From: Fulvivirga sp039025475
GTDB taxonomy: Bacteria; Bacteroidota; Bacteroidia; Cytophagales; Cyclobacteriaceae
Direction: 5' to 3'
DNA: 64,000 bases
Assembly (NCBI GenBank): GCA_039025475.1
Contig: JBCCOE010000004.1
Coordinates: 62,001-126,000, forward strand
Of this stretch, positions 1 through 8,744 are shown one piece after another (position 1 is the stretch's first letter; each line of letters opens with the position of its first letter). The translations under genes were made by a program, and so were the position numbers. Below the pieces are notes generated by a model. It made no database searches. It had not been told where the DNA came from and saw nothing but the letters and a program-made list of their open reading frames with translations.

Positions 1-78
1 TTCGCATAGCACCCGTTCCGCTTTACAATACTTTTACTAATGTTTTCGACTTTTATCAACTTCTTAAGGAGTTCTTAA

Positions 79-1422
79 ATGAATAATGAAAGATCTATTG
101 CCATAATTGGTGCCGGATTAGTGGGCTCACTTTTAAGTGTTTATCTGGCCAAGCGAGGCTACAACGTAACAATTTTTGAGAAAAGGCTTGACCCGCGCAG
201 AGCTGGTTATGAAGGCGGACGTTCAATTAACCTTGCCCTAAGTAACAGGGGTTGGTGGCCTCTTAAGGAAATAGGATTAGAGGAAGCCGCGAAAGAAATG
301 ATCATACCTATGGCCGGAAGGATGATGCACGATGAATCCGGGAAACTTACCTTCCAGCAATATGGAAAGGATGGAGAGGCGATTAATTCTATTTCCAGAA
401 GCGGTTTAAATAAACTGCTTATGACCAAAGCTGAAAGATGTGGTGTTAAAATCTTTTTTGGTGCCGCCCTTACTGACATTGACTTTGGTAAAAGTACATT
501 TAGGTTTGATCAGGAGGATCAATCCCGTGAGTTCAAAGCGAACATTATTATCGGGTCTGATGGGGCATTTTCGGTTGTTCGTAAATTTATGCATGCCACA
601 GATAGATTCAACTATTCGCAATATTTCGTAGAGCATGGCTATAAGGAATTAACCATTCCTCCAGGCCCCAGTGGAGAGTTTCAGCTTGACAAAAATGCGC
701 TCCATATTTGGCCTCGTGGGAACTACATGCTTATAGCATTACCCAACCCAGGCGGTAGCTTTACTTGCACGCTTTTCTTTCCTTATGAAGGTGAGCCTTC
801 ATTCTCAAATATTAAGACTATAGCAGATGCTCAGAGGTTGTTCAAACGAGACTTTCCTGATGCCTATGAACTAATGCTTAATTTCGATCGGGACTTTGAA
901 AACAACCCAACGTCATCATTGGTAACTATTAAATGCTATCCGTGGGTCAGTAATAATACATTACTTATTGGTGATGCATCACATGCCATAGTACCGTTCT
1001 ACGGTCAAGGCATGAATAGCGGTTTTGAAGACTGCCGTGTATTAAATCAGTTGCTTGATGAGCACGCGGATGATTGGAAAGTGGTCCTGAAGAAATTTCA
1101 GAACATCCGGAAACAAGACGCTGATGCCATTTCTGACCTGGCGATGCAGAATTTTATAGAAATGAGGGATTTAGTTGGGGATGAGCAGTTTCTATTAAGG
1201 AAAAAAATAGAAGCTCGTTTATATGATAAGTACCCTGAGAGATGGATCCCGTTGTATTCAATGGTCACATTCAAGGAGACCCTTAGGTATTCTGAAGCGC
1301 TTAAAAAAGGGCAGACCCAAAAGAGAATTATGGATGAGATAATGGCTGATCCTGAAATTGATCACATCTGGGAAAGTCTTGACATGGACGATATAGTCAA
1401 CAAACTAGAGACCGAGTCCTGA
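79..1422 (+). CDS. kmo: Kynurenine 3-monooxygenase
   Basis: FAD-dependent aromatic hydroxylase that converts L-kynurenine to 3-hydroxykynurenine in tryptophan catabolism or the eukaryote-like route to quinolinate/NAD. The N-terminus has the dinucleotide-binding fold IIGAGLVGS (residues 9-17). GSDGAFSVVR is the group A flavin monooxygenase DG motif, and GDASHAIVPFYGQGMNSGFED is the GD/FAD-ribityl motif with the KMO-typical GQGMN. At 447 residues it has the family's full length, including the C-terminal region. No other kynurenine-pathway gene is nearby. Its 3' end overlaps the convergent gene at 1405 by 18 bp. The ATG at 79 follows an AAGGAGTTC stretch, an unusually good ribosome-binding site for this phylum. 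Function rests on family recognition. Confidence 0.93.
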   Translation: MNNERSIAIIGAGLVGSLLSVYLAKRGYNVTIFEKRLDPRRAGYEGGRSINLALSNRGWWPLKEIGLEEAAKEMIIPMAGRMMHDESGKLTFQQYGKDGEAINSISRSGLNKLLMTKAERCGVKIFFGAALTDIDFGKSTFRFDQEDQSREFKANIIIGSDGAFSVVRKFMHATDRFNYSQYFVEHGYKELTIPPGPSGEFQLDKNALHIWPRGNYMLIALPNPGGSFTCTLFFPYEGEPSFSNIKTIADAQRLFKRDFPDAYELMLNFDRDFENNPTSSLVTIKCYPWVSNNTLLIGDASHAIVPFYGQGMNSGFEDCRVLNQLLDEHADDWKVVLKKFQNIRKQDADAISDLAMQNFIEMRDLVGDEQFLLRKKIEARLYDKYPERWIPLYSMVTFKETLRYSEALKKGQTQKRIMDEIMADPEIDHIWESLDMDDIVNKLETES

Positions 1423-1845
1423 TTTAATTGTATTTAAAGTTGATTGTTCCTTTTCTGAATACCCCTCTTCTTTTTTGAATAAGTCTAATGTATCTTCCAA
1501 AAATTCTTTTGACGCACTATTCGTAGAAAGGTATTCGTTCAACGCTTCGAAAAATCGTGATTGCCACGTTTCTCTGTTTTTTAGTAAGTACCTGATTTCA
1601 GCGCGATAAATCAACATCAGATTCTCCTCTTTTTCGAGACTTCCCAAGTCATCAGTAGCCAGTTCGTTGCCTAAAATTTTGGACAGTGATTTTAGGGTCA
1701 TCCATTCATCCCTGTCCAGGATTCCGTCACTCATAACTACCAGGCATGGCGGTAATAGGTGTAGCAAATAGATAAACTGCTCATTATTGATATCCAAAAA
1801 TCTTGTTTGGGTATAATCCTCGAAAAGTTGGTCCAGAGCAATCAT
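1405..1845 (-). CDS. Hypothetical protein, possibly TerB-like
   Basis: A 146-residue soluble, mostly helical acidic protein without signal peptide or membrane segment. The stretch MSDGILDRDEWMTLKSL (about residues 38-54) resembles the start of a TerB/DjlA-type helical domain, where an acidic 'xDGxLxxxE' turn precedes helices. No further motif supports this and no TerB partners are nearby. It is convergent with kmo and overlaps it by 18 bp at the 3' ends. The ATG at 1845 is the only reasonable start. It could equally be a lineage-specific protein of unknown function. Confidence 0.6.
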   Translation of the reverse strand: MIALDQLFEDYTQTRFLDINNEQFIYLLHLLPPCLVVMSDGILDRDEWMTLKSLSKILGNELATDDLGSLEKEENLMLIYRAEIRYLLKNRETWQSRFFEALNEYLSTNSASKEFLEDTLDLFKKEEGYSEKEQSTLNTIKSGLGL

Positions 1846-1883
1846 TAAGTATAATATAATAGATAGCTAATATATGATATTTA

Positions 1884-3344
1884 TTAGCTGGAAGCTATTA
1901 ATTGTGAATACTGTGTGTACCTGTTTAATATTTCACGAACATACCTCACTGGTTCCTCACCTCGACAATATCCAAACTTTACCACCGGATCATTTATATA
2001 TTTCTTATTACTCTTATTCAGCAGATAATACTCAACATGATCGTCCCAGACATCAAACGACTTCCCATACTTTTTTGCTAGATCACGAGCATCAACAACA
2101 TGACCTAGACCCACATTATATGACGCCAATACAAATTTCTTCCTTTCTCCTTCGTCTGAAATGGTCTTAGCCCAAAGTTTATCTAAATGCTTAATGTAGG
2201 CGGTGCCGGCTTTTATACTTTGCCCGGGATCAGTAAGCACCCGGGCACCAAACCTCCTGCCGGTCTCAGGGACTAACTGCATAAGGCCTACCGCACCCGC
2301 CCATGATTTAGCCTTTGGGTCGAATCGGGATTCTTGGTACATCTGAGCAGCCAATAGTCGCCAGTCCCAACCAATACTATCTGCCGCAGCTTTAATTAAA
2401 TGATCATAAGGTGATATTTTCTGACCGGAAATGGACGAGAAATCACTACTTGCTCGCATCATTGAAGATCGGGGACTATTGAAGTATTTATTATAAACTA
2501 CATTATAAGTGGGTTGTTTTTTAATTTGGGTTAACCATGAGTCGAGCTCCTTCAAAAGCGAATCCGAAGTATGGCGTACAGCCCAGGCTATTCGTTGGGG
2601 AAAGCTTATGGGCGTATAAACATCAATATTTGAATAGTAAGCTGCGTTAACCAACGCTACTGACTCATCGGCGATAGTATAATCAATCTGACCCTCCGCC
2701 ACCATTTTTATGAGTCTTTCTGTTTCCAAACTATCCTCGGTTTCAACTACACTTATATCTCCACCTATCTCATCGGCCAAATTTTTAAGCCGTTGGACAT
2801 ATGCGGAGCTTTTTCTGACATACACTTCTTTTCCCATTAAATCATTTTGATCCCTGAGCAACGACCTATTTAACTTCTCGCGAGTCATTTTTCTCCACCC
2901 TTCGGGCTTCCTTTGAATAAGAACTTGTTTCGTTTTGTAATGACTTTTGGAAAACTGAACAAACTTCTTGCGCTCGTTGGTTATGGTGAGATTGTAAGCG
3001 ATAACATCACCTTTCCCCTGATTCAACATATTAAAAGCCTCGTCTATGCTGGTTGTAAGTTCAATTTTAAGCCTTATGTCAAGGTGCTTAGCAAATAAGC
3101 TCAGTAGATCAAATTCATAGCCCATAGGCTGCCCTTTATAGATGAAATAGCCGGTAGAACTATTATCGAGAATAGCCACTAAGGAACCCCTTTCCCGAAT
3201 ACCCTCAAGGTCGAACTGGATTGATGTAATAGGAGCTTCAGTAGCAACGGTCTCTTCTTCCTGAATTTCTTGACGGCAAGAAATGACAAAGGTGAGACCT
3301 AAAATAAATAGAGCCGAAAAGAAGCTTTTCACTGTCAACTTCAT
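1884..3344 (-). CDS. mltF: MltF-like membrane-bound lytic murein transglycosylase (lipoprotein)
   Basis: Two-domain periplasmic enzyme. A lipobox (GLTFVISC) ends the signal peptide. The next ~250 residues form a periplasmic binding-protein (SBP_bac_3) domain with FDLEGIRERGSLVAI at its start. The C-terminal part is a soluble-lytic-transglycosylase domain with catalytic Glu in AAQMYQESRFDP, followed by GAVGLMQLVPET and the late ASYNVGLGHV motif. This architecture is that of MltF, which cuts peptidoglycan glycan strands to 1,6-anhydro products. I prefer ATG 3344 (486 residues) because it gives a compact signal peptide; in-frame starts extend upstream to 3395. The gene is divergent from the DUF4286 gene at 3416. 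Confidence 0.9.
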   Translation of the reverse strand: MKLTVKSFFSALFILGLTFVISCRQEIQEEETVATEAPITSIQFDLEGIRERGSLVAILDNSSTGYFIYKGQPMGYEFDLLSLFAKHLDIRLKIELTTSIDEAFNMLNQGKGDVIAYNLTITNERKKFVQFSKSHYKTKQVLIQRKPEGWRKMTREKLNRSLLRDQNDLMGKEVYVRKSSAYVQRLKNLADEIGGDISVVETEDSLETERLIKMVAEGQIDYTIADESVALVNAAYYSNIDVYTPISFPQRIAWAVRHTSDSLLKELDSWLTQIKKQPTYNVVYNKYFNSPRSSMMRASSDFSSISGQKISPYDHLIKAAADSIGWDWRLLAAQMYQESRFDPKAKSWAGAVGLMQLVPETGRRFGARVLTDPGQSIKAGTAYIKHLDKLWAKTISDEGERKKFVLASYNVGLGHVVDARDLAKKYGKSFDVWDDHVEYYLLNKSNKKYINDPVVKFGYCRGEEPVRYVREILNRYTQYSQLIASS

Positions 3345-3415
3345 AGACATCATCAGTAAAATAGTCATATTTTTGATGACTAAAAAATCAAACAACTTAA
3401 AGAAAATAGATCAGA

Positions 3416-3718
3416 ATGGTACTTTACAATGTAACCGTGGGCGTAGATAAAGATATTGAACTGGAGTGGCTAAGTTGGATGAAAAATGAACATATCCCTG
3501 AGGTGATGGAAACCGGAAAGTTCATGGAATACAAAATTTTTAAGGTTTTAGGTCATGATGACCCGTCTACCACCTCTTATTCGGTTCAATATTTTTCAGC
3601 AGATATTTCATTGATCAATGAGTACCTAACTCATGACGCTCCCGTACTTATCCAAAAGCATCAGATCAAATACAAGGATAGGCATGTTGCTTTCAGAACT
3701 TTGTTAGAGGAAGTGTAA
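3416..3718 (+). CDS. DUF4286 family protein
   Basis: A 100-residue soluble protein that matches the short DUF4286 family common in Bacteroidota. It starts with a beta strand MVLYNVTVGVD, then WLSWMKNEHIPEVMETGKF, and ends with a KYKDRHVAFRTLL-type strand. The fold looks like a ferredoxin-like dimeric alpha/beta barrel (inference from the pattern). No catalytic residues are evident and its role is unknown. It is divergent from mltF and convergent with the GNAT gene at 3795. Confidence 0.8.
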   Translation: MVLYNVTVGVDKDIELEWLSWMKNEHIPEVMETGKFMEYKIFKVLGHDDPSTTSYSVQYFSADISLINEYLTHDAPVLIQKHQIKYKDRHVAFRTLLEEV

Positions 3719-3741
3719 TAGACGAAAGGATCTTGATTGGG

Positions 3742-3780
3742 CTGACCTGAGTGAGGTCAATCTTGATGGCGTTCATCAAG
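3742..3780. terminator. Two tandem hairpins between convergent genes
   Basis: Between the stops at 3718 and 3795 lie two adjacent perfect hairpins: TGACCT/AGGTCA with a GAGTG loop (3743-3759) and CTTGATG/CATCAAG with a GCGTT loop (3762-3780). Neither is followed by a strong T-run, so they are probably 3' end-stabilising or bidirectional termination structures rather than classic intrinsic terminators. Confidence 0.45.
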
Positions 3781-3794
3781 AATAGCCTTATACA

Positions 3795-4238
3795 TTACCA
3801 TTCAATACTACAATTTATCCACTCACCATCCAGATCGGCTTTATAGTATTTCTCATAGAAATTAATAGCAGATGTATTCCAGTCAAGTACTTGCCATGTC
3901 ATCCCTGTGCAATTACTTTCTTTACCATGATCAATAGTGGCATCAAACAGCAACTTACCTATCCCTTTTCCGCGTTCCTTTTTTGTAACAATTATATCCT
4001 CAAGGTAAAGCCTTTTACCTTTCCAGGTGGAATATCTGAAGTAATACAAGGAGATACCAATAATCTTTTCATGTTCAGCCACAAAAAATCCGAAGATAGG
4101 ATGGTCGCCAAAACCATCCTTCTCCATCATATCCACTGTGTTTGATACCTGATCTAAGCCTTTTTCGTATTCAGCAAGTTCTTTAATTAATTCAAGAACT
4201 CGGGGCAAATCCGTTTTTACCCCTTTTCTGATTTTCAT
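3795..4238 (-). CDS. GNAT N-acetyltransferase, SSAT-like
   Basis: A 147-residue GCN5-related acetyltransferase that transfers acetyl from acetyl-CoA to an amine. The acetyl-CoA pyrophosphate loop is visible in KKERGKGIGKLLFDA (RGKGIG). The N-terminal half (IRKGVKTDLPRVLELIKELAEYEKG) and the YLEDIIVTKKERGKG region resemble spermidine/spermine and thialysine acetyltransferases, so a diamine or amino-acid amine is the likeliest substrate (inference). It lies one base downstream of the prolyl oligopeptidase stop and is probably co-transcribed with it. Confidence 0.85.
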   Translation of the reverse strand: MKIRKGVKTDLPRVLELIKELAEYEKGLDQVSNTVDMMEKDGFGDHPIFGFFVAEHEKIIGISLYYFRYSTWKGKRLYLEDIIVTKKERGKGIGKLLFDATIDHGKESNCTGMTWQVLDWNTSAINFYEKYYKADLDGEWINCSIEW

Positions 4239-4239
4239 C

Positions 4240-6372
4240 TTATTGTTCGGATTTAGCTATAGGTGGTATTACTCCCATATTATACCAAGCAAACGCGTAC
4301 CGATCCGCTTGTTGATCAATGGTCTTTGATATTGGAGTTCCAGCTCCATGACCGGCATCCGTCTCAATTCTAATGAGTACAGGGTTGTTACCTACATGAT
4401 TCTCCTGCAGGGTTGCCGCAAACTTAAACGAGTGAGCAGGAACTACCCTATCATCATGATCGGCTGTGGTGACCATTGTAGCAGGATAGCTTGTGCCCGG
4501 TTTGAGGTTATGGACTGGAGAATATGCCTTCAGATACTCAAACATTTCCTTAGAATCCTCAGAAGTACCGTAATCGGATGCCCAGGCGTATCCAATAGTG
4601 AATTTATGATAGCGTAACATATCCATTACCCCGACTGCTGGGAAGGCTACCTTAGCTAAATCAGGCCGTTGCGTCATGGTTGCCCCTACTAACAGTCCGC
4701 CATTCGAACCTCCGGCTATTGCCAGATATTCTGATGAGGTATAATTATTACTGATTAAGTATTCGCCAGCGGCGATAAAATCATCAAAAACATTTTGCTT
4801 TTGCATTTTAGTGCCTGCCTCATGCCATTCCTCACCATACTCACCTCCACCTCGAATATTTGGCTGGGCGTAAATACCTCCATTTTCTAACCAAACTAAC
4901 CTGGAAGTACTGAAAGAGGGTCTTAGACTAATATTAAAACCGCCATAAGCGTACAGATAAGTAGGGTTTTTACCATTCAGCTCGATCCCCTTTTTATGCA
5001 CAATGAACATAGGAACCCGAGTGCCATCCTTACTTTCATAGAATACCTGCTTGGTCTCGAAGTTATCAGGGTTGAAATCTACTTCAGGCTTTTCATAAAG
5101 CTCTGACGCTCCACTCTCTACATTGTATTTAAATATGGTAGACGGGTAAGTAAAAGAAGTGAAGTTATAGTAAAACTCTTGATCATTTGCTTTACCACCA
5201 AAGCCACTGGCAGTGCCAATGCCGGGTAACTCTACATCCCTTATAAGTTTTCCGTCATAATCCATTTGCTTGACCGCTGTTTTGGCATCTTCCAGGTAAG
5301 TGGCAAAAATGTATCCTCCGCCCGTGTTAGCGCTCAGTACATTTTCGGTTTCTGGAATAACATCTTTCCAATTTTCACGACCTGGGCTAGAAGGATCTAC
5401 AGCAACTACCCTATAGTTTGGCGCGTCAATGTTAGTATACACCAAAAGTTCATCGCCTTTATTGTCAATGACGAACTGATCATTTTCGAGATCATCCACG
5501 ATAGCCACAATATCATTTTCTCCTTGCAAATCCTTTACATAAAGCTTATTACCCGAGGTGCCTTCAGATACAGTGATGACAAGAAACCTGTTATCTTCCG
5601 TAAGATAGCCACCTGCTCGGGCCTTTTCTTTATCCGGTGAATAAACGAGCTTGTCAGTATCTTGTGGTGCACCCATTTTGTGATAGTATAATTTACCGTT
5701 AGTAACTATGCCCGACAATTCCATCCCTTCTTCCGGCTTTTCATATCGCGTATAATAAAACCCTTCACTTCCTTTCCAGGAAAGTCCACTAAACTTGATA
5801 TTTCTTAAGGTATCACCTTGTTCAGTTTTAGTTTCCGTGTCAATAACAATGGCTTTCCTCCAATCCGAACCACCTTCGGAAATGAGATAGGCAAACAGGC
5901 TAGCGTCATCGGAAAAGCTGGAACCCGCAAGCGATATGGTGCCATCCTCCTTGAATTTGTTAGGATCTATAAATACTTCCGGCTCATCGTCAAATGATTT
6001 TCTCCGATAGAGGACACTTTGATTCTGCAAACCATCATTTTTATAAAAGTAGTAGTAATCGCCCTCTTTATTAGGCGCTGAAACTCTTTCATAATCAAAA
6101 AGTTCTTGAAGTCTATTTTTAATTTTGTCCTTGTACACAATATTATCCAAGTATCCTCGGGTAACGTTATTTTGGGCTGTAACCCACTGCGCGGTTTGCT
6201 GGGAGTTATCATCTTCCAACCATCGGTAAGGATCAGGTACTTCCGTACCGAAATACGTGTCTACAGTATCTACTTTAGCCGTTTGAGGATAATTAAAAGT
6301 TTCTTTTTCTTCCGGTGTAGAACAAGACATGATTAAAGCCAAAGAACATAAGCTTATAACTAACTGTTTCAT
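4240..6372 (-). CDS. Prolyl oligopeptidase, S9A family (lipoprotein)
   Basis: A 710-residue post-proline endopeptidase. The N-terminus MKQLVISLCSLALIMSC is a lipoprotein signal peptide, so the enzyme is envelope-anchored. After the PxPYRWLED entry motif comes the seven-bladed beta-propeller, then the alpha/beta-hydrolase domain. Visible catalytic residues are the nucleophile Ser in GGSNGGLL, Asp in TTADHDDRVVP and His in TDAGHGAG. Full length for the family. It cleaves short peptides C-terminal to proline, giving di- and tripeptides for uptake. The GNAT gene follows at one base. Confidence 0.93.
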   Translation of the reverse strand: MKQLVISLCSLALIMSCSTPEEKETFNYPQTAKVDTVDTYFGTEVPDPYRWLEDDNSQQTAQWVTAQNNVTRGYLDNIVYKDKIKNRLQELFDYERVSAPNKEGDYYYFYKNDGLQNQSVLYRRKSFDDEPEVFIDPNKFKEDGTISLAGSSFSDDASLFAYLISEGGSDWRKAIVIDTETKTEQGDTLRNIKFSGLSWKGSEGFYYTRYEKPEEGMELSGIVTNGKLYYHKMGAPQDTDKLVYSPDKEKARAGGYLTEDNRFLVITVSEGTSGNKLYVKDLQGENDIVAIVDDLENDQFVIDNKGDELLVYTNIDAPNYRVVAVDPSSPGRENWKDVIPETENVLSANTGGGYIFATYLEDAKTAVKQMDYDGKLIRDVELPGIGTASGFGGKANDQEFYYNFTSFTYPSTIFKYNVESGASELYEKPEVDFNPDNFETKQVFYESKDGTRVPMFIVHKKGIELNGKNPTYLYAYGGFNISLRPSFSTSRLVWLENGGIYAQPNIRGGGEYGEEWHEAGTKMQKQNVFDDFIAAGEYLISNNYTSSEYLAIAGGSNGGLLVGATMTQRPDLAKVAFPAVGVMDMLRYHKFTIGYAWASDYGTSEDSKEMFEYLKAYSPVHNLKPGTSYPATMVTTADHDDRVVPAHSFKFAATLQENHVGNNPVLIRIETDAGHGAGTPISKTIDQQADRYAFAWYNMGVIPPIAKSEQ

Positions 6373-6472
6373 AGGTATTGTTTTGAATTAGATCGTCGAA
6401 GATACATAGCATCACTTTGCGATCCGCCCTTATATTGATGGATGGTTAATGCTTAATTTAAAAATGTAGATA

Positions 6473-7216
6473 ATGAAGTGGATTAATGCAGGTTGCTTAG
6501 TAATAGTGATAGTAGTAAATGCCATGGCGAATGCACTACCTATAAACGGAATGAACACGGGCGAAATATCTGCCTTGTATCCAAATCTTTTCGTTCCGGC
6601 AGGTGTAACCTTTTCAATTTGGTCCGTGATCTATTTGGGACTACTGGGTTTCACACTCTATCCTTTCATATCTGGCAAGATGTTGGAAAATCGGCTGGCC
6701 TCACTATTTCAACTGACCTGCCTCTTGAACGTATCATGGATCTTTGCCTGGCATTATTTGTTAACCGAGCTATCGTTGGCTATAATGCTACTTTTCTTGC
6801 TAGTGTTGATTAAAATCTACTGTAGATTAGGCATTACAAATAACTTATACTATTGGCTCGTTTATGTCCCTATGAATATCTATTTCGCCTGGATCTGCGT
6901 AGCCACTATTGCCAATGTTACGGCGCTATTTGTAAAATGGAACATAGAGCTTCCTTACCCCGGGTTAGTGACGGTATTCTTGATTGGTGTAACACAGGTA
7001 TTGGTCTGGTTTATCAATTCTGCAAAAACCAATATCCCATACTCCTTAGTAATCGTTTGGGCACTTTCAGGAATAATTCTAAAAACCGTGCACAACACGC
7101 CCATACACTATGAAATAGTATTGGCTGCTGCGGTGGGAATTTTGTTCACCATTATTTTTACAATCTTAAGATGGCGTAATTCAACTGATACTATCAAAGC
7201 CAGTATACGACTGTAA
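6473..7216 (+). CDS. TspO/MBR-related polytopic membrane protein
   Basis: A 247-residue protein with about seven hydrophobic segments and no signal cleavage site. The motif PAGVTFSIWSVIYLGLLGF near residue 43 resembles the Pro/Trp-rich first loop of TspO and related tryptophan-rich sensory proteins, but the protein is longer than the usual 160-residue TspO. A distant relative with an unknown ligand is the best reading. Its last 36 bp overlap the 3' end of the convergent serS gene. Confidence 0.6.
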   Translation: MKWINAGCLVIVIVVNAMANALPINGMNTGEISALYPNLFVPAGVTFSIWSVIYLGLLGFTLYPFISGKMLENRLASLFQLTCLLNVSWIFAWHYLLTELSLAIMLLFLLVLIKIYCRLGITNNLYYWLVYVPMNIYFAWICVATIANVTALFVKWNIELPYPGLVTVFLIGVTQVLVWFINSAKTNIPYSLVIVWALSGIILKTVHNTPIHYEIVLAAAVGILFTIIFTILRWRNSTDTIKASIRL

Positions 7217-8455
7217 GATGTCCGGAATTCTAATACCTTCTTTGGTTTGGTTATTCTCTAAAATAGCGGCTATAATCCTTGGCAAAGCAAGTGCACTGCC
7301 GTTTAAAGTATGGAGCAGTTGCTTTTTCTTCTCAGAGTTCTGAAACCTTAATTTAAGTCTATTCGCCTGGTAGGTTTCAAAATTACTCACTGAGCTGACT
7401 TCGAGCCATTTATCCTGGGCGGCAGAATATACCTCCATATCGAAAGTTTGGGCTGAAGTAAAGCCAAGATCCCCACCACACAAATTCAAAACTCGATACT
7501 TTAAGCCTAACTTTTCAAGCAATCCTTGAACATGTTCACACATCTCTTTGAGCTTTTCATACGATTCATCAGGATGCGCAATTTGAACAATCTCCACCTT
7601 ATCGAACTGATGCAGCCTGTTTAGACCTCTAACGTGAGCACCCCAGCTGCCCGCCTCCCTTCTGAAGCAAGGAGTATAACCTACATTTTTTATCGGAAGG
7701 TCAGATTCTTTCAAGATAACATCGCGATACATGTTAGTAATTGGTACTTCAGCTGTAGGAATTAAAAAAAAGTTTTCCTCCCCGATATGATACATTTGAC
7801 CATCTTTATCAGGAAGCTGCCCTGTACCATAACCAGAATCCTCATTGATCACAATTGGAGGTTGAACTTCAAGATAGCCTGCTTTTAACGCCTCATCTAA
7901 AAAATAATTCACCAGTGCGCGCTGCAGTCTGGCACCCTTACCTTTGTAAATAGGAAAGCCGGCACCAGTTATTTTCACACCAAGTTCAAAATCTATGATA
8001 TCATATTTTTTGATCAACTCCCAATGTGGCAGGGCATTCTCTGGTAAGACAGGAGTTTTTCCATGCTCATAAACCACCTCGTTATCGGTTTCCGATGTAC
8101 CAGCGGGAACCATGTCATTGGGAACATTCGGTATTTTATATAATTCTGATTGTAAAGTACTCTCAACACTACTTAATTTTTCAGATAACTCCCTTGCCCT
8201 GACCTTGAGGTCTGAGGTTTGAGCCCTAGCTTGTTCTGCCTGTTCCTTATTCCCTTCTTTCATCAATCTACCTATCTGCTTAGAGAGATTATTCGACTCA
8301 GACTGTAGGCTCTCCAGTTCCCGAACAATACCTCTTCGATCCTGGTCGAGCTTGACAACGCCTGTTACCACACTTTCGGCTTCATTGAAACTACGTTTTT
8401 TTAGTGCTTGAATAACTTGATTTGTATTCTCCCTGAGGTAGGATATCTGTAACAT
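7181..8455 (-). CDS. serS: Seryl-tRNA synthetase
   Basis: Class II aminoacyl-tRNA synthetase that charges tRNA-Ser. The N-terminal ~110 residues form the long antiparallel coiled-coil arm that recognises the tRNA variable arm. The catalytic core shows motif 2 (TPCFRREAGSWGAHVRGLNR) and motif 3 (LNGSALALPRIIAAILENNQ). At 424 residues it is standard length. Cytoplasmic and essential. The 3' end overlaps the convergent membrane-protein gene by 36 bp; the 5' end is divergent from rho. Confidence 0.98.
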   Translation of the reverse strand: MLQISYLRENTNQVIQALKKRSFNEAESVVTGVVKLDQDRRGIVRELESLQSESNNLSKQIGRLMKEGNKEQAEQARAQTSDLKVRARELSEKLSSVESTLQSELYKIPNVPNDMVPAGTSETDNEVVYEHGKTPVLPENALPHWELIKKYDIIDFELGVKITGAGFPIYKGKGARLQRALVNYFLDEALKAGYLEVQPPIVINEDSGYGTGQLPDKDGQMYHIGEENFFLIPTAEVPITNMYRDVILKESDLPIKNVGYTPCFRREAGSWGAHVRGLNRLHQFDKVEIVQIAHPDESYEKLKEMCEHVQGLLEKLGLKYRVLNLCGGDLGFTSAQTFDMEVYSAAQDKWLEVSSVSNFETYQANRLKLRFQNSEKKKQLLHTLNGSALALPRIIAAILENNQTKEGIRIPDILQSYTGFDSIS

Positions 8456-8669
8456 TCTTATCTCAATTTTTGAGCGGCAAAATAAGCTAATTTGAAAGTA
8501 AAAGATGGCCTAAATTTCGGCAAGATTAACATTTTAGATCCAAATGCTTGTCAATTGACAGACGTTCATATATACTTGCATTATCAAAAAAGATAGAAGC
8601 GCGAGAGATTATTCTGATCTACTTAAGTTTCCAATTAAAACAATCACGACACAAGTTTTTTAATTATAT

Positions 8670-8689
8670 AGTGAACAATCATTGTCACT
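8670..8689 (+). promoter_or_regulatory. Dyad in the rho leader region
   Basis: AGTGA(a)CAAT is followed after one base by ATTGTCACT, a 9-bp dyad with one bulged A, about 55 bp before the rho start codon. It could fold in the rho 5' leader or act as an operator. Rho genes are often autoregulated in the leader, but nothing here proves that mechanism. The rest of the 289-bp serS-rho intergenic region (8456-8744) shows nothing else I can assign. Confidence 0.25.
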
Positions 8690-8744
8690 AACCAATTTAA
8701 TAAAGTAACCTATCTAGTATAGTCTTGAACGACTTTCCATTTTT

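Noticed and set aside
8549..8560. TGTCAATTGACA palindrome between serS and rho
   Set aside because: About 15 twelve-base palindromes are expected by chance in this window and no second copy was seen.
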